Part shown: one piece after another, positions 6,430-14,338 of the stretch
Numbering within the stretch: position 1 is the stretch's first letter
Layout: each line of letters opens with the position of its first letter
NCBI GenBank assembly: GCA_965203575.1
Contig: OZ241894.1
Coordinates: forward strand, 1,178,001 to 1,242,000
Direction of reading: 5' to 3'
Source: Aldehydirespirator sp965203575
GTDB taxonomy: Bacteria; Actinomycetota; Acidimicrobiia; Acidimicrobiales; Aldehydirespiratoraceae
Length of the DNA stretch: 64,000 bases
Position numbers and translations under genes: made by a program
The notes under the pieces: generated by a model
Seen by the model: the letters and a program-made list of their open reading frames with translations, nothing else
Database searches by the model: none
What the model was told of the DNA's origin: nothing

Positions 6430-9360
6430 TTAGCTCTCGGCTTGCAGTGCGGCCCAGACTCGCTCCGGGGTGAAGGGCAGATCGTTGATGGCCACCCCGG
6501 TGGCGTCGAGGATGGCGTTGCGCACGGCCGGGGCCACGCCGTCCTTGGGAATCTCGGCCACCGCCTTGGCTCCGAACGGGCCGCTGTCCTCCATGGTCTG
6601 AACCAGGTACACGACGGTGTCGGGCATCTCGTCGGCCCGGTAGATCTTGTAGGGACCGAACGACGGGTTGACCATGCGCCCGTCGTCGTCGAGCACGATC
6701 TCCTCGCAATGGGCGTAACCGAGGGCCTGGATCATGCCGCCCTCGACCTGGCCGCTGGCGGTGACCGGGTTGATGGCCACCCCGCAGTCCACCGCCATCA
6801 CCAGCTTGGTCACCGTGACCTGGCCGGTGTCGACATCCACCTCCACCTCCGCGAACTGGGCCGCGAACGGGGGCGGGCAGTCCGGCGAGACGTGCGAGGC
6901 AGTGCCCATGATCTGCTCCTGCTCCTGCCAGTGCAGTGAGTCGAGCGCGATCTCCTCCAGCGTGACCGAGCGGCCGTCGGCTGCGTAGGCCCGGCGGTCG
7001 CGCAGCTCGATGGTGCAGGGCTCGTCCACCTCCAGCAGCATCGCGGCCCGGGCCTTGAGCCGCTCCCGGACCGCCTCCGCGGCCCGTAGCGCGGCCGTTC
7101 CCGAGATGTAGGTGGTCGACGAGGCGTAGGCCCCGGTGTCGAACGGGGTCATGTCGGTGTCGCTGGAGTACACCTTGATGTCGTCGAGGGGCACACCGAG
7201 CACCTCGGCCGCGATCTGGCCGATCACGGTGTCGGCGCCGGTGCCGAGGTCGGTGGCCCCGATGAGCATGTTGAACGAGCCGTCGTCGTTGAGCTTGATC
7301 GAGCAGCCGCCCATGTCCAGGAACGGGATGGCAGTGCCGTGCATGCAGAAGGCGAAGCCCAGGCCCCGCCGGATGTTTCCACGGTCGGCCGGAGCCTTCC
7401 AGGACTCGTCGTCCCGGCGGTGCCAGCCGATCTCGCGCCGCCCCTGGGCCACGCACTCCTCGATGCCCGACGACATGATCTTCGGATACTCGTCGAGCTC
7501 CTCCTCCTCGACGGCCCGCTCGCCCAGATGGGGGGCGATGTCCATCTCGTCGCCCACCTTCACCCAGTTGCGCCGCTTGAACTCGATCGGGTCGAAGTCG
7601 AGGGTCCGGGCGATGTCCTCCATGTGGGCCTCGAGCGCGAACTCGGCCTGGGGTGCGCCGTAGCCCCGGTAGGCGCCCGGCACCGGGATGTTGGTGTAGA
7701 CGACATGGCAGTCGAAGCGCTTGGACGCGGCGTTGTAGGAGGTGAGGCCGCGCAGCCCCGACACGATCTGCACGGTGAAGCCGTGGGTGCCGTAGGGGCC
7801 GGTGTTGCCGATGAGGCGCATGTCCTGGGCCAGCAGCCTGCCGTCGTCGTCGACCGCGGTGCGGAAGGTGATGGTCTGGGGATGGCGGGTGCGGCTGGCG
7901 TAGAACTCCTCGGCCCGGTCCAGCTCGAGCCGCACCGGGCGCCGGGTGGCGATGGCGAGGTGGGCCACGATGTCCTCGATCAGCATCTCCTGCTTGGCCC
8001 CGAAGCCGCCGCCGATGCGGGGCTTGATCACCCGGATGTCCTTGATCTCCATGTCGATGAGGGGGGCCAGCATCCTGCGGGTGTGGAACGGCACCTGGGT
8101 GGCGGTGCGCACCACCATGCGCTCGTCGGAGTCGAGCCAGGCCATCGAGATGTGGGGCTCGATGGGGCACTGCTGGACCTGATGCACCCTGAACGTCTGC
8201 TCGAACACATGGGGCGCGGACGCTAGTTGTGCGTCGACATCGCCCCGCTGGGCCGCCATGTGGTGCACCAGGTTGCGCTGCGGGTCGCAGATGTGGGTGG
8301 TGTCGTCCTCGTCGTGGACCTTGGGGGCGTCGGGGTCCATGGCGAAGCGCTCGTCGAACACCGCTGGCAGCACGTCGTATTCGACCTCTATGAGCCGCAT
8401 GGCCTCCTCGGCGGCCTCGACGGTCTCGGCGGCCACCGCGGCCACCCGGTCGCCGACGTGGCGGACCCGGTCATCGAAGCTGACCTGGTCGTAGGGGTGA
8501 GGATTGGGCCAGCTCTGCCCGCCGGAGGCGTACTTGACCCTCGGGGTGTTGCCGTAGTGCAGCACCGCGTGCACACCGGGGACCGCTCGGGCCCTCGAAT
8601 CGTCGATGCTCAGGATGCGGGCGTGGGCGTGAGGACTGCGCAGCACCTTGGCGTACAGCATTCCCCGGGGCTCGATGTCGTCGGTGAAGGCGGGGTTGCC
8701 CTTGGCCAGACGCACCGCGTCGACCTTGACCTCCGGCTTGCCCACCACCGCCATGTCGGGCACCTCCCGCGACGGCACAAGCCGGGGCACGGACTGGGGA
8801 GCGTCGGGGATCTCGCCGTCGGCGCCGGCAGGGGCGGGACGGTAACCGTCGGTAAGCGGCTCGAGCACCAGCGGCGCGAACGGCTCGGTGTCCTCGCCCC
8901 GCAGCACTGCCGCAGCCCGCTTGACCGCCTCGACCGGCTTCACGTAGGCGGTCTCACGGTCGAGGATGCCCGACAGCATGTCCCTGATCGCAGCCTCGGA
9001 GGGGTCGGGGTTCTCCTCCAGCAGCGCCAGAGTGCCCAGGATCATCGCCCCCGCGGAGTAGCCCGACTGGAAAGCGCCGACCGCCACGAACGCGGTCTGC
9101 ACGGGATGCAGGTCCGGCGAGACGTTGAGCGACTCGACGGTGGTGACCCGGTGGCCGTCCGCCGACGCAGCCAGGATGACGTCGGCCGAGGCGAGCCGGC
9201 CGTCGTAGAGGATCGCGGCCGCGCCGGTCTCGCCGCTGTCGGAGCCGTAGTGCACCGAGAACATGCCCAAGCGCCTCAGCGTCTCCCGCAGAGTGTGGTG
9301 GGGCTCGACGTCCACCGTGACCACCGAGCCGTTGAGTTCGAAGGTGACGTCGAGGGTCAT
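6430..9360 (-). CDS. xdhD: XdhD-like molybdenum hydroxylase, Mo-binding subunit fused to a cysteine-less Fe-S region
   Basis: This 976-residue protein has the xanthine dehydrogenase large-subunit fold. Residues 1-75 match the plant-type [2Fe-2S] domain and 80-150 the helical [2Fe-2S] domain, but every cysteine position is substituted: S40, T45, A48, D60, S99, S102, D134, E136. Residues from about 185 on form the molybdopterin region, with GGGFGAKQEMLIED, PGAYRGYGAPQAEFALE, DLGTGADTVIGQIAAEVLG, VDCGVAINPVTASGQVEGGM and, near the C-terminus, PFGAKAVAEIPKDG, whose Glu is the usual catalytic base. From memory, E. coli XdhD and its relatives share the degenerate Fe-S region. The start at ATG 9360 overlaps a short coupled frame made by a 50 bp duplication; the open frame upstream of 9360 is not native. 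Confidence 0.88.
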   Translation of the reverse strand: MTLDVTFELNGSVVTVDVEPHHTLRETLRRLGMFSVHYGSDSGETGAAAILYDGRLASADVILAASADGHRVTTVESLNVSPDLHPVQTAFVAVGAFQSGYSAGAMILGTLALLEENPDPSEAAIRDMLSGILDRETAYVKPVEAVKRAAAVLRGEDTEPFAPLVLEPLTDGYRPAPAGADGEIPDAPQSVPRLVPSREVPDMAVVGKPEVKVDAVRLAKGNPAFTDDIEPRGMLYAKVLRSPHAHARILSIDDSRARAVPGVHAVLHYGNTPRVKYASGGQSWPNPHPYDQVSFDDRVRHVGDRVAAVAAETVEAAEEAMRLIEVEYDVLPAVFDERFAMDPDAPKVHDEDDTTHICDPQRNLVHHMAAQRGDVDAQLASAPHVFEQTFRVHQVQQCPIEPHISMAWLDSDERMVVRTATQVPFHTRRMLAPLIDMEIKDIRVIKPRIGGGFGAKQEMLIEDIVAHLAIATRRPVRLELDRAEEFYASRTRHPQTITFRTAVDDDGRLLAQDMRLIGNTGPYGTHGFTVQIVSGLRGLTSYNAASKRFDCHVVYTNIPVPGAYRGYGAPQAEFALEAHMEDIARTLDFDPIEFKRRNWVKVGDEMDIAPHLGERAVEEEELDEYPKIMSSGIEECVAQGRREIGWHRRDDESWKAPADRGNIRRGLGFAFCMHGTAIPFLDMGGCSIKLNDDGSFNMLIGATDLGTGADTVIGQIAAEVLGVPLDDIKVYSSDTDMTPFDTGAYASSTTYISGTAALRAAEAVRERLKARAAMLLEVDEPCTIELRDRRAYAADGRSVTLEEIALDSLHWQEQEQIMGTASHVSPDCPPPFAAQFAEVEVDVDTGQVTVTKLVMAVDCGVAINPVTASGQVEGGMIQALGYAHCEEIVLDDDGRMVNPSFGPYKIYRADEMPDTVVYLVQTMEDSGPFGAKAVAEIPKDGVAPAVRNAILDATGVAINDLPFTPERVWAALQAES

Positions 9361-9437
9361 GGGTACAGCTCCTGCATGACCCGGGCCTCGAAGGTGACGT
9401 CGAGGGTCATGGGTACAGCTCCCGCATGACCCGGGCC
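9338..9437 (+). repeat. 50 bp tandem duplication across the FAD-subunit/Mo-subunit junction
   Basis: Bases 9338-9387 and 9388-9437 are head-to-tail copies of 50 bp with a single difference (t at 9373, c at 9423). On the minus strand each copy holds the end of the FAD subunit (ARVM-ELYP, stop) and the ATG of the Mo subunit in an ATGA overlap. After duplication the FAD gene stops at 9407. A 17-codon frame (MTLDVTFEARVMQELYP) runs from the copied ATG to a stop at 9357, and the real Mo subunit begins at 9360, giving two successive ATGA couplings. Confidence 0.95.
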
Positions 9438-10135
9438 GTGAGCGTGGCGGCCAGGTGGAGGCGGTACTCGCGGCTGCCCCGGAAGTCTCCCGCGGGCTCC
9501 AGGCCGGCGGTCGGGTCGTAGACGTCGACCAGCGCCGGATGGCCGCCCACGCCGGTGAGAGCCATGGCCACGAAGCCCTCGACGCGGCGCCCGTAGGCCG
9601 CGACGATGGGCGAGTCGGCCGGGGTGCGGCCGGTGCGGGCGGTAGCGGTGCGCCCGGACGGATCGACGGTGATGGCGGTGATGAGCGAGCCTGGCGGCAG
9701 CCCGGCAGCCAGCAGTTCGGCCAGGCTGCACTCGGATGCCGGGCCGGCGAGTTCCGCCCTGGCGTCGTGGGCCAGCAAGCCGGCCAGCAACAGGCTCTCG
9801 GCCGAGGCCTTGGCCACGAGGCCGCCCACAGTGGCCAGCGTCCGCAGTGTGGACGGCTGCTCGATCCTGGCCAGCTCCCGCAGCGAGTCTGGAAGCAGTT
9901 CGCAGCGCCGGACGGCATCAAGGGTGGCGGTGGCCCCGATGCGCACCTGCCCGTTGCCGGTGGCCGTGATCGCGTTCAGTCCCAGCGACTGCAGGTCCAC
10001 CGCCTCCAGGTCTGACGGCTCCCGGTCGGCGTTGAGCGTCGTCCCGCCTCCGAGAGCCACCCGCTCCGGAGCACTCAGCAGGTCGAGCGCCTCATCCAGG
10101 GACGCGGGACGGTGATATGCGGTAACCAGCGGCAC
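9407..10135 (-). CDS. ygfM: YgfM/CoxM-like FAD-binding subunit of the molybdenum hydroxylase
   Basis: This 242-residue protein is the FAD-binding subunit of an XDH-type enzyme. It starts MPLVTAYHRPASLDEALDLL, as CoxM/XdhB family members do, and carries the FAD loops VALGGGTTLNAD (about 26-37) and TLRTLATVGGLVAKAS (about 97-112). The C-terminal CO-dehydrogenase flavoprotein domain reads VEGFVAMALTGVGGHPALV. It is shorter than most CoxM proteins, matching the compact YgfM type. It would pass electrons from the molybdenum subunit to an acceptor; because that subunit lacks Fe-S cysteines, the electron route is unclear. It is followed by the Mo subunit through an ATGA overlap and preceded by a 74 bp gap. 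Confidence 0.85.
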   Translation of the reverse strand: MPLVTAYHRPASLDEALDLLSAPERVALGGGTTLNADREPSDLEAVDLQSLGLNAITATGNGQVRIGATATLDAVRRCELLPDSLRELARIEQPSTLRTLATVGGLVAKASAESLLLAGLLAHDARAELAGPASECSLAELLAAGLPPGSLITAITVDPSGRTATARTGRTPADSPIVAAYGRRVEGFVAMALTGVGGHPALVDVYDPTAGLEPAGDFRGSREYRLHLAATLTARVMRELYP

Positions 10136-10209
10136 GAGTAGAAACGCTACCGCACGCCCCTGTGGAGTTCTCCTATCCGCCTGGGCGACCTCGCCCCGGC
10201 GGCAAGCCT

Positions 10210-11586
10210 CTAGCTTCCGGTCACGCGGGTCGAGATGCCGGCCCGCTCGAAGAGTCGGCGGGCGGCGTCACCGGCCCGGGCCATGATCTGCTGCTCGTCG
10301 GCGGCCGCCAGCCGGCCGTCTCGCAACAGGACCCTGCCGTCGACCACCACGTCCCGGACATCTCGGGGGGTGGCGTTGTAGACCAGGGCGCTCGCCACCC
10401 GGTGAACGGGCGCCACGAACGGCGCCCGGAGATCCACGACCAGCAGGTCGGCCCGCTGACCCTCGGCCAGCGCGCCGTACTCGTCCGGCATGCCGAAGGC
10501 GGCCGACCCGCCCCGGCACGCCATGTGCAGGACGTCCTCGGGCTGGAACACCAGAGCATCGAGATGGTGCACCTTCTGCAGGAGCACGGTGGCCTTGAGC
10601 ACCTCGAACATGTCCTGACGGTTGTTGCTGCCCGGACCGTCGCTGGCCAGGGCCACCGTGATGCCCCGGGCCCGCATCTCCGCAACGGGGGCCACCCCGG
10701 AAGCGAGGTACATGTTCGACACCGGGCAGTGCACCACCACCGAGCCCGACGCAGCGATCAGGTCGAGCTCGTCGTCGTCGACCCACACGCTGTGGGCCAG
10801 CTGCATGTCGGGGCCGAGAACGCCGAGGGAGTCGAGCCAGGCCACATGGCGCAACCCCCGCTCTTCGAGGCTCATATCCACCTCGACCGCGGTCTCGGCG
10901 CAGTGGATGTGGGTGCCCCGACCCCAGCTGCGGGCCGCGGCAACCGTGGTCCGCATCGCCTCATCCGAGCATCCCCAGGGAATGAGCGGCGCCAGCTCCA
11001 CACGGATCCGGTCGTCGTCGTGGCCGTCCCAGCGGCGCCGGGCCGCTTCGGCACGCGCCACCGCCTGCCCGGCCGTCTGCTCCAACGCGGGGTGGTAGTT
11101 GCGATCGGCCCAGCCGTGGGCCAGCAGGAAGCGCGCCCCCAGTTCGTCGGCGGCCCGGCACACCGCGTCGTTGATGGCCTCGTCGGTGTGGATGTACTGG
11201 TGGTCGATGACCGTCGTGGCGCCACCCCGGAGGTTCTCGGCCAGCCCGGCGAGGGCGGCGGCGTACGCGACGTCGGCGTCGAGGTGGACGGCGGCGGGCC
11301 AGATGCAGTCCCGCAGCCAGTCGAGCAGGGCCTTGTCGTCGGCCAGCCCCCGGAAGAGCGCTTGGAACAGGTGGGTGTGGGCGTTGGTCATTCCCGGCAT
11401 GACCGCGCACCCCGCCGCGTCGATCACGTCGCCGGCCTGGGCCAGGCGAGTGGATGGAGGCTCGCCCGCACCCACCTCGGCCACCCGGTTGCCGCGGACG
11501 TACACCCACCCCGGATCGTGCACCGCGCCAACGTCGTCGACCGTGACCACGGCACCGCCGCGGATCAGCAGATCGTGATCGGTCAC
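10210..11586 (-). CDS. Atz/Trz-family amidohydrolase (deaminase-like)
   Basis: This 458-residue enzyme belongs to the same superfamily as guanine deaminase, MTA/SAH deaminase and the triazine hydrolases. All metal and catalytic positions are present: NAHTHLFQALFRG (H70, H72), HIHCAE (H226, H228, E231), QLAHSVWVDD (H265) and LASDGPGSNN (D316). It differs from the SsnA-like gene of the same operon, where the residue matching H265 is Gln. In operons with molybdenum hydroxylases such enzymes usually deaminate or dehalogenate N-heterocycles (family knowledge). The substrate cannot be assigned. It lies 13 bp after the LLM gene and 74 bp before the FAD-subunit gene. Confidence 0.85.
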   Translation of the reverse strand: MTDHDLLIRGGAVVTVDDVGAVHDPGWVYVRGNRVAEVGAGEPPSTRLAQAGDVIDAAGCAVMPGMTNAHTHLFQALFRGLADDKALLDWLRDCIWPAAVHLDADVAYAAALAGLAENLRGGATTVIDHQYIHTDEAINDAVCRAADELGARFLLAHGWADRNYHPALEQTAGQAVARAEAARRRWDGHDDDRIRVELAPLIPWGCSDEAMRTTVAAARSWGRGTHIHCAETAVEVDMSLEERGLRHVAWLDSLGVLGPDMQLAHSVWVDDDELDLIAASGSVVVHCPVSNMYLASGVAPVAEMRARGITVALASDGPGSNNRQDMFEVLKATVLLQKVHHLDALVFQPEDVLHMACRGGSAAFGMPDEYGALAEGQRADLLVVDLRAPFVAPVHRVASALVYNATPRDVRDVVVDGRVLLRDGRLAAADEQQIMARAGDAARRLFERAGISTRVTGS

Positions 11587-11599
11587 GGGCTCGACAAGG

Positions 11600-12625
11600 T
11601 CAGGGGGACCAGCCGGCGAAGGTGTCGATTACCGGCCTCATGTCGTCCATGAGCGGGTACAGCACCGGGCACGTGACGCCCGCGTCGATGAACTCGGCCA
11701 CCGTGTCCCGGCATTGCGATGCGCTGCCCACGGCCATGATGCCCCGCACCAGGTCGTCGCCGATGAGCGGGGCCGCCTTGTAGTAGTCGGCCTCCGTGGC
11801 TGGCCAGCCGACCACCTCCTGGACCCGGTCGATGAGTTCGGGGTCGGCCCCGGAGGCGGCCATGATGTGGGGCTCGGTCCCCAGGTAGTACGCGACCAGC
11901 GACTTGCCGGTGAGCAGGGCGGTGTCGGGATCGTCGTCCGACAGCGAGCAGATCAGCAGCTCGGGCCGGTCGATGTCGTCGATGGTTCGGCCCGACCTGG
12001 CCGCACCGGCCCCGACCCGGGCCACCGCGTCGCGGATGTAGTCGACCGACACCACGTAGTTGAGCATGGCACCGTCGGCGATCTCGCCCGTCAGCTCCAG
12101 CATCTTCGGACCGGTGGCTCCGATGTAGATGGGAATGTCGCGGGGCGAGGTGTCGCCGTAGGCCACGTCGAGGCTCACCCGGTCGAGGTGGACGAACTCA
12201 CCGGTGTAGGTGACCTCCTCCATGGTGAACAGGGCCCGGATGGCCTCGACGTTCTCGCGCATCGCGGTGAGCGGCTTGCGCCGACCCGCGCCGACCCGTC
12301 CGGCGATGGGCTCCCACCAGGCGCCGAGTCCCAGCATCACCCGGCTGCCCCCGTCGGGCGCGGGGCCGCCGAGCTCGTGCATCGTGCTCCACGTGGCCGC
12401 GATCACTGCCGGGTTGCGGGTGTAGATGGGCAGCACGCCGCTGGCGATGCGCAGCCTTTTCGTGGACGCCAGCAGAGCGCTCATCATCACCACGCAGTCG
12501 CGGGCCAGCCGGGTGTCGCCCTGCCAGATCTCGCTGAAGCCCTTCTCCTCGGCATACTTCGCCATCTCGATCTCGTAGGCGATGTCGTGCTTGTCCTGGA
12601 AGTAGAGCGCCATCCGCTGCGTCAT
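11600..12625 (-). CDS. LLM class (luciferase-like) oxidoreductase
   Basis: This 341-residue TIM-barrel protein is a second luciferase-family oxidoreductase. Key stretches are KYAEEKGFSEIWQGDTRLAR, TKRLRIASGVLPIYTRNPAV, SRVMLGLGAWWEPIAGRVG, RKPLTAMRENVEAIRALF and PIYIGATGPKMLELTGEIADG. The pattern fits the F420-dependent methylene-H4MPT-reductase-like branch, but the cofactor is an inference. ATG 12625 was preferred over the GTG six codons upstream because MTQRMALYFQDKHD gives a normal family N-terminus. It heads the molybdenum-hydroxylase operon, 48 bp from and divergent to ridA; the promoters must lie within or overlap that short gap. Confidence 0.82.
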   Translation of the reverse strand: MTQRMALYFQDKHDIAYEIEMAKYAEEKGFSEIWQGDTRLARDCVVMMSALLASTKRLRIASGVLPIYTRNPAVIAATWSTMHELGGPAPDGGSRVMLGLGAWWEPIAGRVGAGRRKPLTAMRENVEAIRALFTMEEVTYTGEFVHLDRVSLDVAYGDTSPRDIPIYIGATGPKMLELTGEIADGAMLNYVVSVDYIRDAVARVGAGAARSGRTIDDIDRPELLICSLSDDDPDTALLTGKSLVAYYLGTEPHIMAASGADPELIDRVQEVVGWPATEADYYKAAPLIGDDLVRGIMAVGSASQCRDTVAEFIDAGVTCPVLYPLMDDMRPVIDTFAGWSP

Positions 12626-12673
12626 GGCCGCAGATTGTTCCACACCGGCAGGTGCCGCCTACGATCGGCGGTG

Positions 12674-13060
12674 ATGGGATCGAATGCCGTCGAACCGGAG
12701 GGGATTGCTCCTCCCGCAGCGCGCTACGCCCACGCAGTCGTCACCACCGGAGCGGAGAAGTGGCTGCACACGTCGGGGATCGTGGCCACCCGGGCCGACG
12801 GGTCGATCGCCGATGACGTCGGCGGGCAGGCCCGCGACGTGTGGGGCAATATCGAGGCCATACTCGCCGAGGCCGGCATGGAGCCGAGTGACATCGTGTC
12901 GGTGATCACCTACGTCGTCCCCGGACAGGATCTCGCCCCGGTGATGGCCGAACGAGACCGGTTCCTCGGCGGTCGCCTGGCCGCTTCCACGCTGCTGATC
13001 GTTCCGGAGCTGGCCCAGCCTGCTTGGAAGGTCGAGATCGCGGTCGTGGCCGCTCGCTGA
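12674..13060 (+). CDS. RidA/YjgF family enamine/imine deaminase
   Basis: This 128-residue protein has the RidA (YjgF/YER057c/UK114) length and motif order: AVVTTGAEKWLHTSGIVATR, DVGGQARDVWGNIEAILAEAGM, DIVSVITYVV and a C-terminal LIVPELAQPAWKVEIAVVAAR. RidA enzymes hydrolyse reactive enamines and imines to ketones, and divergent members appear in catabolic gene sets. The usual catalytic Arg sits in a strand near residue 105; here that strand reads STLLIVPELAQP without an obvious Arg, so this may be a non-canonical subgroup. The start is ATG 12674; GTG at 12671 is an alternative. It is divergent from the amidohydrolase/Mo-hydroxylase operon. Confidence 0.82.
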   Translation: MGSNAVEPEGIAPPAARYAHAVVTTGAEKWLHTSGIVATRADGSIADDVGGQARDVWGNIEAILAEAGMEPSDIVSVITYVVPGQDLAPVMAERDRFLGGRLAASTLLIVPELAQPAWKVEIAVVAAR

Positions 13061-13109
13061 GCGGCGTCGACCGCCGGACGGCGCCGAACCGCCGGACGGC
13101 GAACGTGGC

Positions 13110-13622
13110 TCAGGCCGCGATGGAGGCCACCTCGGCGGCTGCACCGTCCACGAAGGCCGACACCTCGGCTGGGCTTCGCTGATCCACCCCGTAGAGGGCG
13201 ACCCACCGCAACCTCGTGCCCGGGGCGCACAGGCGGGCGACCGAGAGCCGCAGGAGATGGCGCCCCGGCTCGCCCTGGAGCCGGTTCACCCAGCGCGTCG
13301 ATCCGTGGGTGGTCACCGCCATCAGGTGACGGACGGTGCGTAGCGGAGAGGTCGAGAGGTCGGCGGCCCCATCGATCCACGCGACAAGCTCGCGCTGGAC
13401 CCAACTCAGCATGGGCGCCGGCAGGCCACCCCACCAGGTGGGGTAGACGAACACCAGGCCCTGAGCGCCGACGACGCTCACCCCGTCGATCGACTCGCCC
13501 TGCGTCAGCCGCACCACCTGCACGTCGTGGCCGGCACGCTCCAGGGTCTCAACCACGCGGTCGCGCAGCACGGCGTTCAGACAGTCCTGCTGCGGGTGGG
13601 CGTGCAACACGACGAAGCGCAC
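13110..13622 (-). CDS. Flavodoxin-fold NAD(P)H dehydrogenase (quinone)-like protein
   Basis: This 170-residue protein has the flavodoxin-like fold of NQO/KefF/MdaB proteins. VRFVVLHAHPQQDCLNAVLRD carries the FMN/FAD phosphate loop, and VFVYPTWWGGLPAPMLSWVQ is the hallmark of the family. These enzymes reduce quinones with NAD(P)H. The start is GTG 13622, since the family begins directly with the first strand; the open frame extends 55 codons upstream with no homologous character. It converges with ridA across a 49 bp gap that contains a 14 bp direct repeat (13070-13083 and 13088-13101). Confidence 0.8.
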   Translation of the reverse strand: MRFVVLHAHPQQDCLNAVLRDRVVETLERAGHDVQVVRLTQGESIDGVSVVGAQGLVFVYPTWWGGLPAPMLSWVQRELVAWIDGAADLSTSPLRTVRHLMAVTTHGSTRWVNRLQGEPGRHLLRLSVARLCAPGTRLRWVALYGVDQRSPAEVSAFVDGAAAEVASIAA

Positions 13623-13710
13623 AGCCAGAGGGTACCCACTATCGCTAGGGCCTGGATTGGCGCCATGGCCGGAGAGGCTGCACCGGCCGAACCCTTCTAG
13701 AGTGCTTGAC

Positions 13711-14277
13711 GTGGACCTGCGGGGCTGGATAGTCGGCGACTTGAAGTCGCTTGGAGCCAAGCTGGACGGCGGCGTGCTGGGACACATCCCGGCGGAGCGG
13801 CGCCGGGAGCGGGTCGACGGCGGCGGGATCGCCCCCGTCTACGTCCTGTGGCACCTGGCCCGGCATCACGACGTGGCTGTGAACGGTGTGCTGCGGGGGG
13901 TTGGAGCCGTGGTGGACGGCTGGACCAGCCAGCTCGGAATCGCCGGCGACCTGTGGCGGGGGCTGGCCGAGGGCGAGGACGCCGATCTGGTGGACGTCCT
14001 GGACCCGGAGGCCGTCGGCGGCTACACCCTGGCCGTGATCCAGTCGACCGCCGACTGGCTCGATGATCGGGGGCTGCCGCCGATGGATGTTCGGCCCGAC
14101 ACTGCCTCGGCGCTGGCCGCGATCGGCACACCGGAGGATCGCTTCGACTGGCTATACGCCATGTGGGACGGCAAGCCGACCGCATGGTTCCTCCAGTGGA
14201 GCGCCGTGGGGCACGGCATCAACCACCTGGGCGAGCTGGTCTCCATCCGCAACCGGATGGGGCTCAGCCCCTTCTAG
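13711..14277 (+). CDS. DinB/YfiT-superfamily protein
   Basis: This 188-residue helical protein carries the DinB metal-site pattern: YVLWHLARHHDVAV for the first helix pair and AVGHGINHLGELVSIRNRMG near the C-terminus. Members are four-helix bundles often acting as thiol-dependent transferases or of unknown function; no reaction is assigned. The start is GTG 13711 (VDLRGWIVGDLKSLG); an in-frame GTG lies at 13702. The gene stands alone between the flavodoxin-fold gene (divergent) and the ABC operon (convergent, 61 bp gap). Confidence 0.72.
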   Translation: MDLRGWIVGDLKSLGAKLDGGVLGHIPAERRRERVDGGGIAPVYVLWHLARHHDVAVNGVLRGVGAVVDGWTSQLGIAGDLWRGLAEGEDADLVDVLDPEAVGGYTLAVIQSTADWLDDRGLPPMDVRPDTASALAAIGTPEDRFDWLYAMWDGKPTAWFLQWSAVGHGINHLGELVSIRNRMGLSPF

Positions 14278-14338
14278 GCACCCGGACTCCCTTCCAGCCA
14301 GGCCAGGGGCGCCCTCTTGTCGACTCCTCCGTCCGGTT

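Noticed and set aside
9357..9410. The 17-codon frame MTLDVTFEARVMQELYP as a real small gene.
   Set aside because: It is wholly explained by the 50 bp junction duplication and joins two pieces of the flanking genes.
9361..9921. The longer open frame of the Mo subunit reaching upstream to 9921.
   Set aside because: That part overlaps the FAD-subunit gene in a shadow frame; ATG 9360 gives the normal MTLDVTFELNG N-terminus.
13070..13101. A 14 bp direct repeat between ridA and the flavodoxin-fold gene as a functional site.
   Set aside because: It is short, GC-rich and self-complementary; chance or a weak hairpin between convergent genes explains it.
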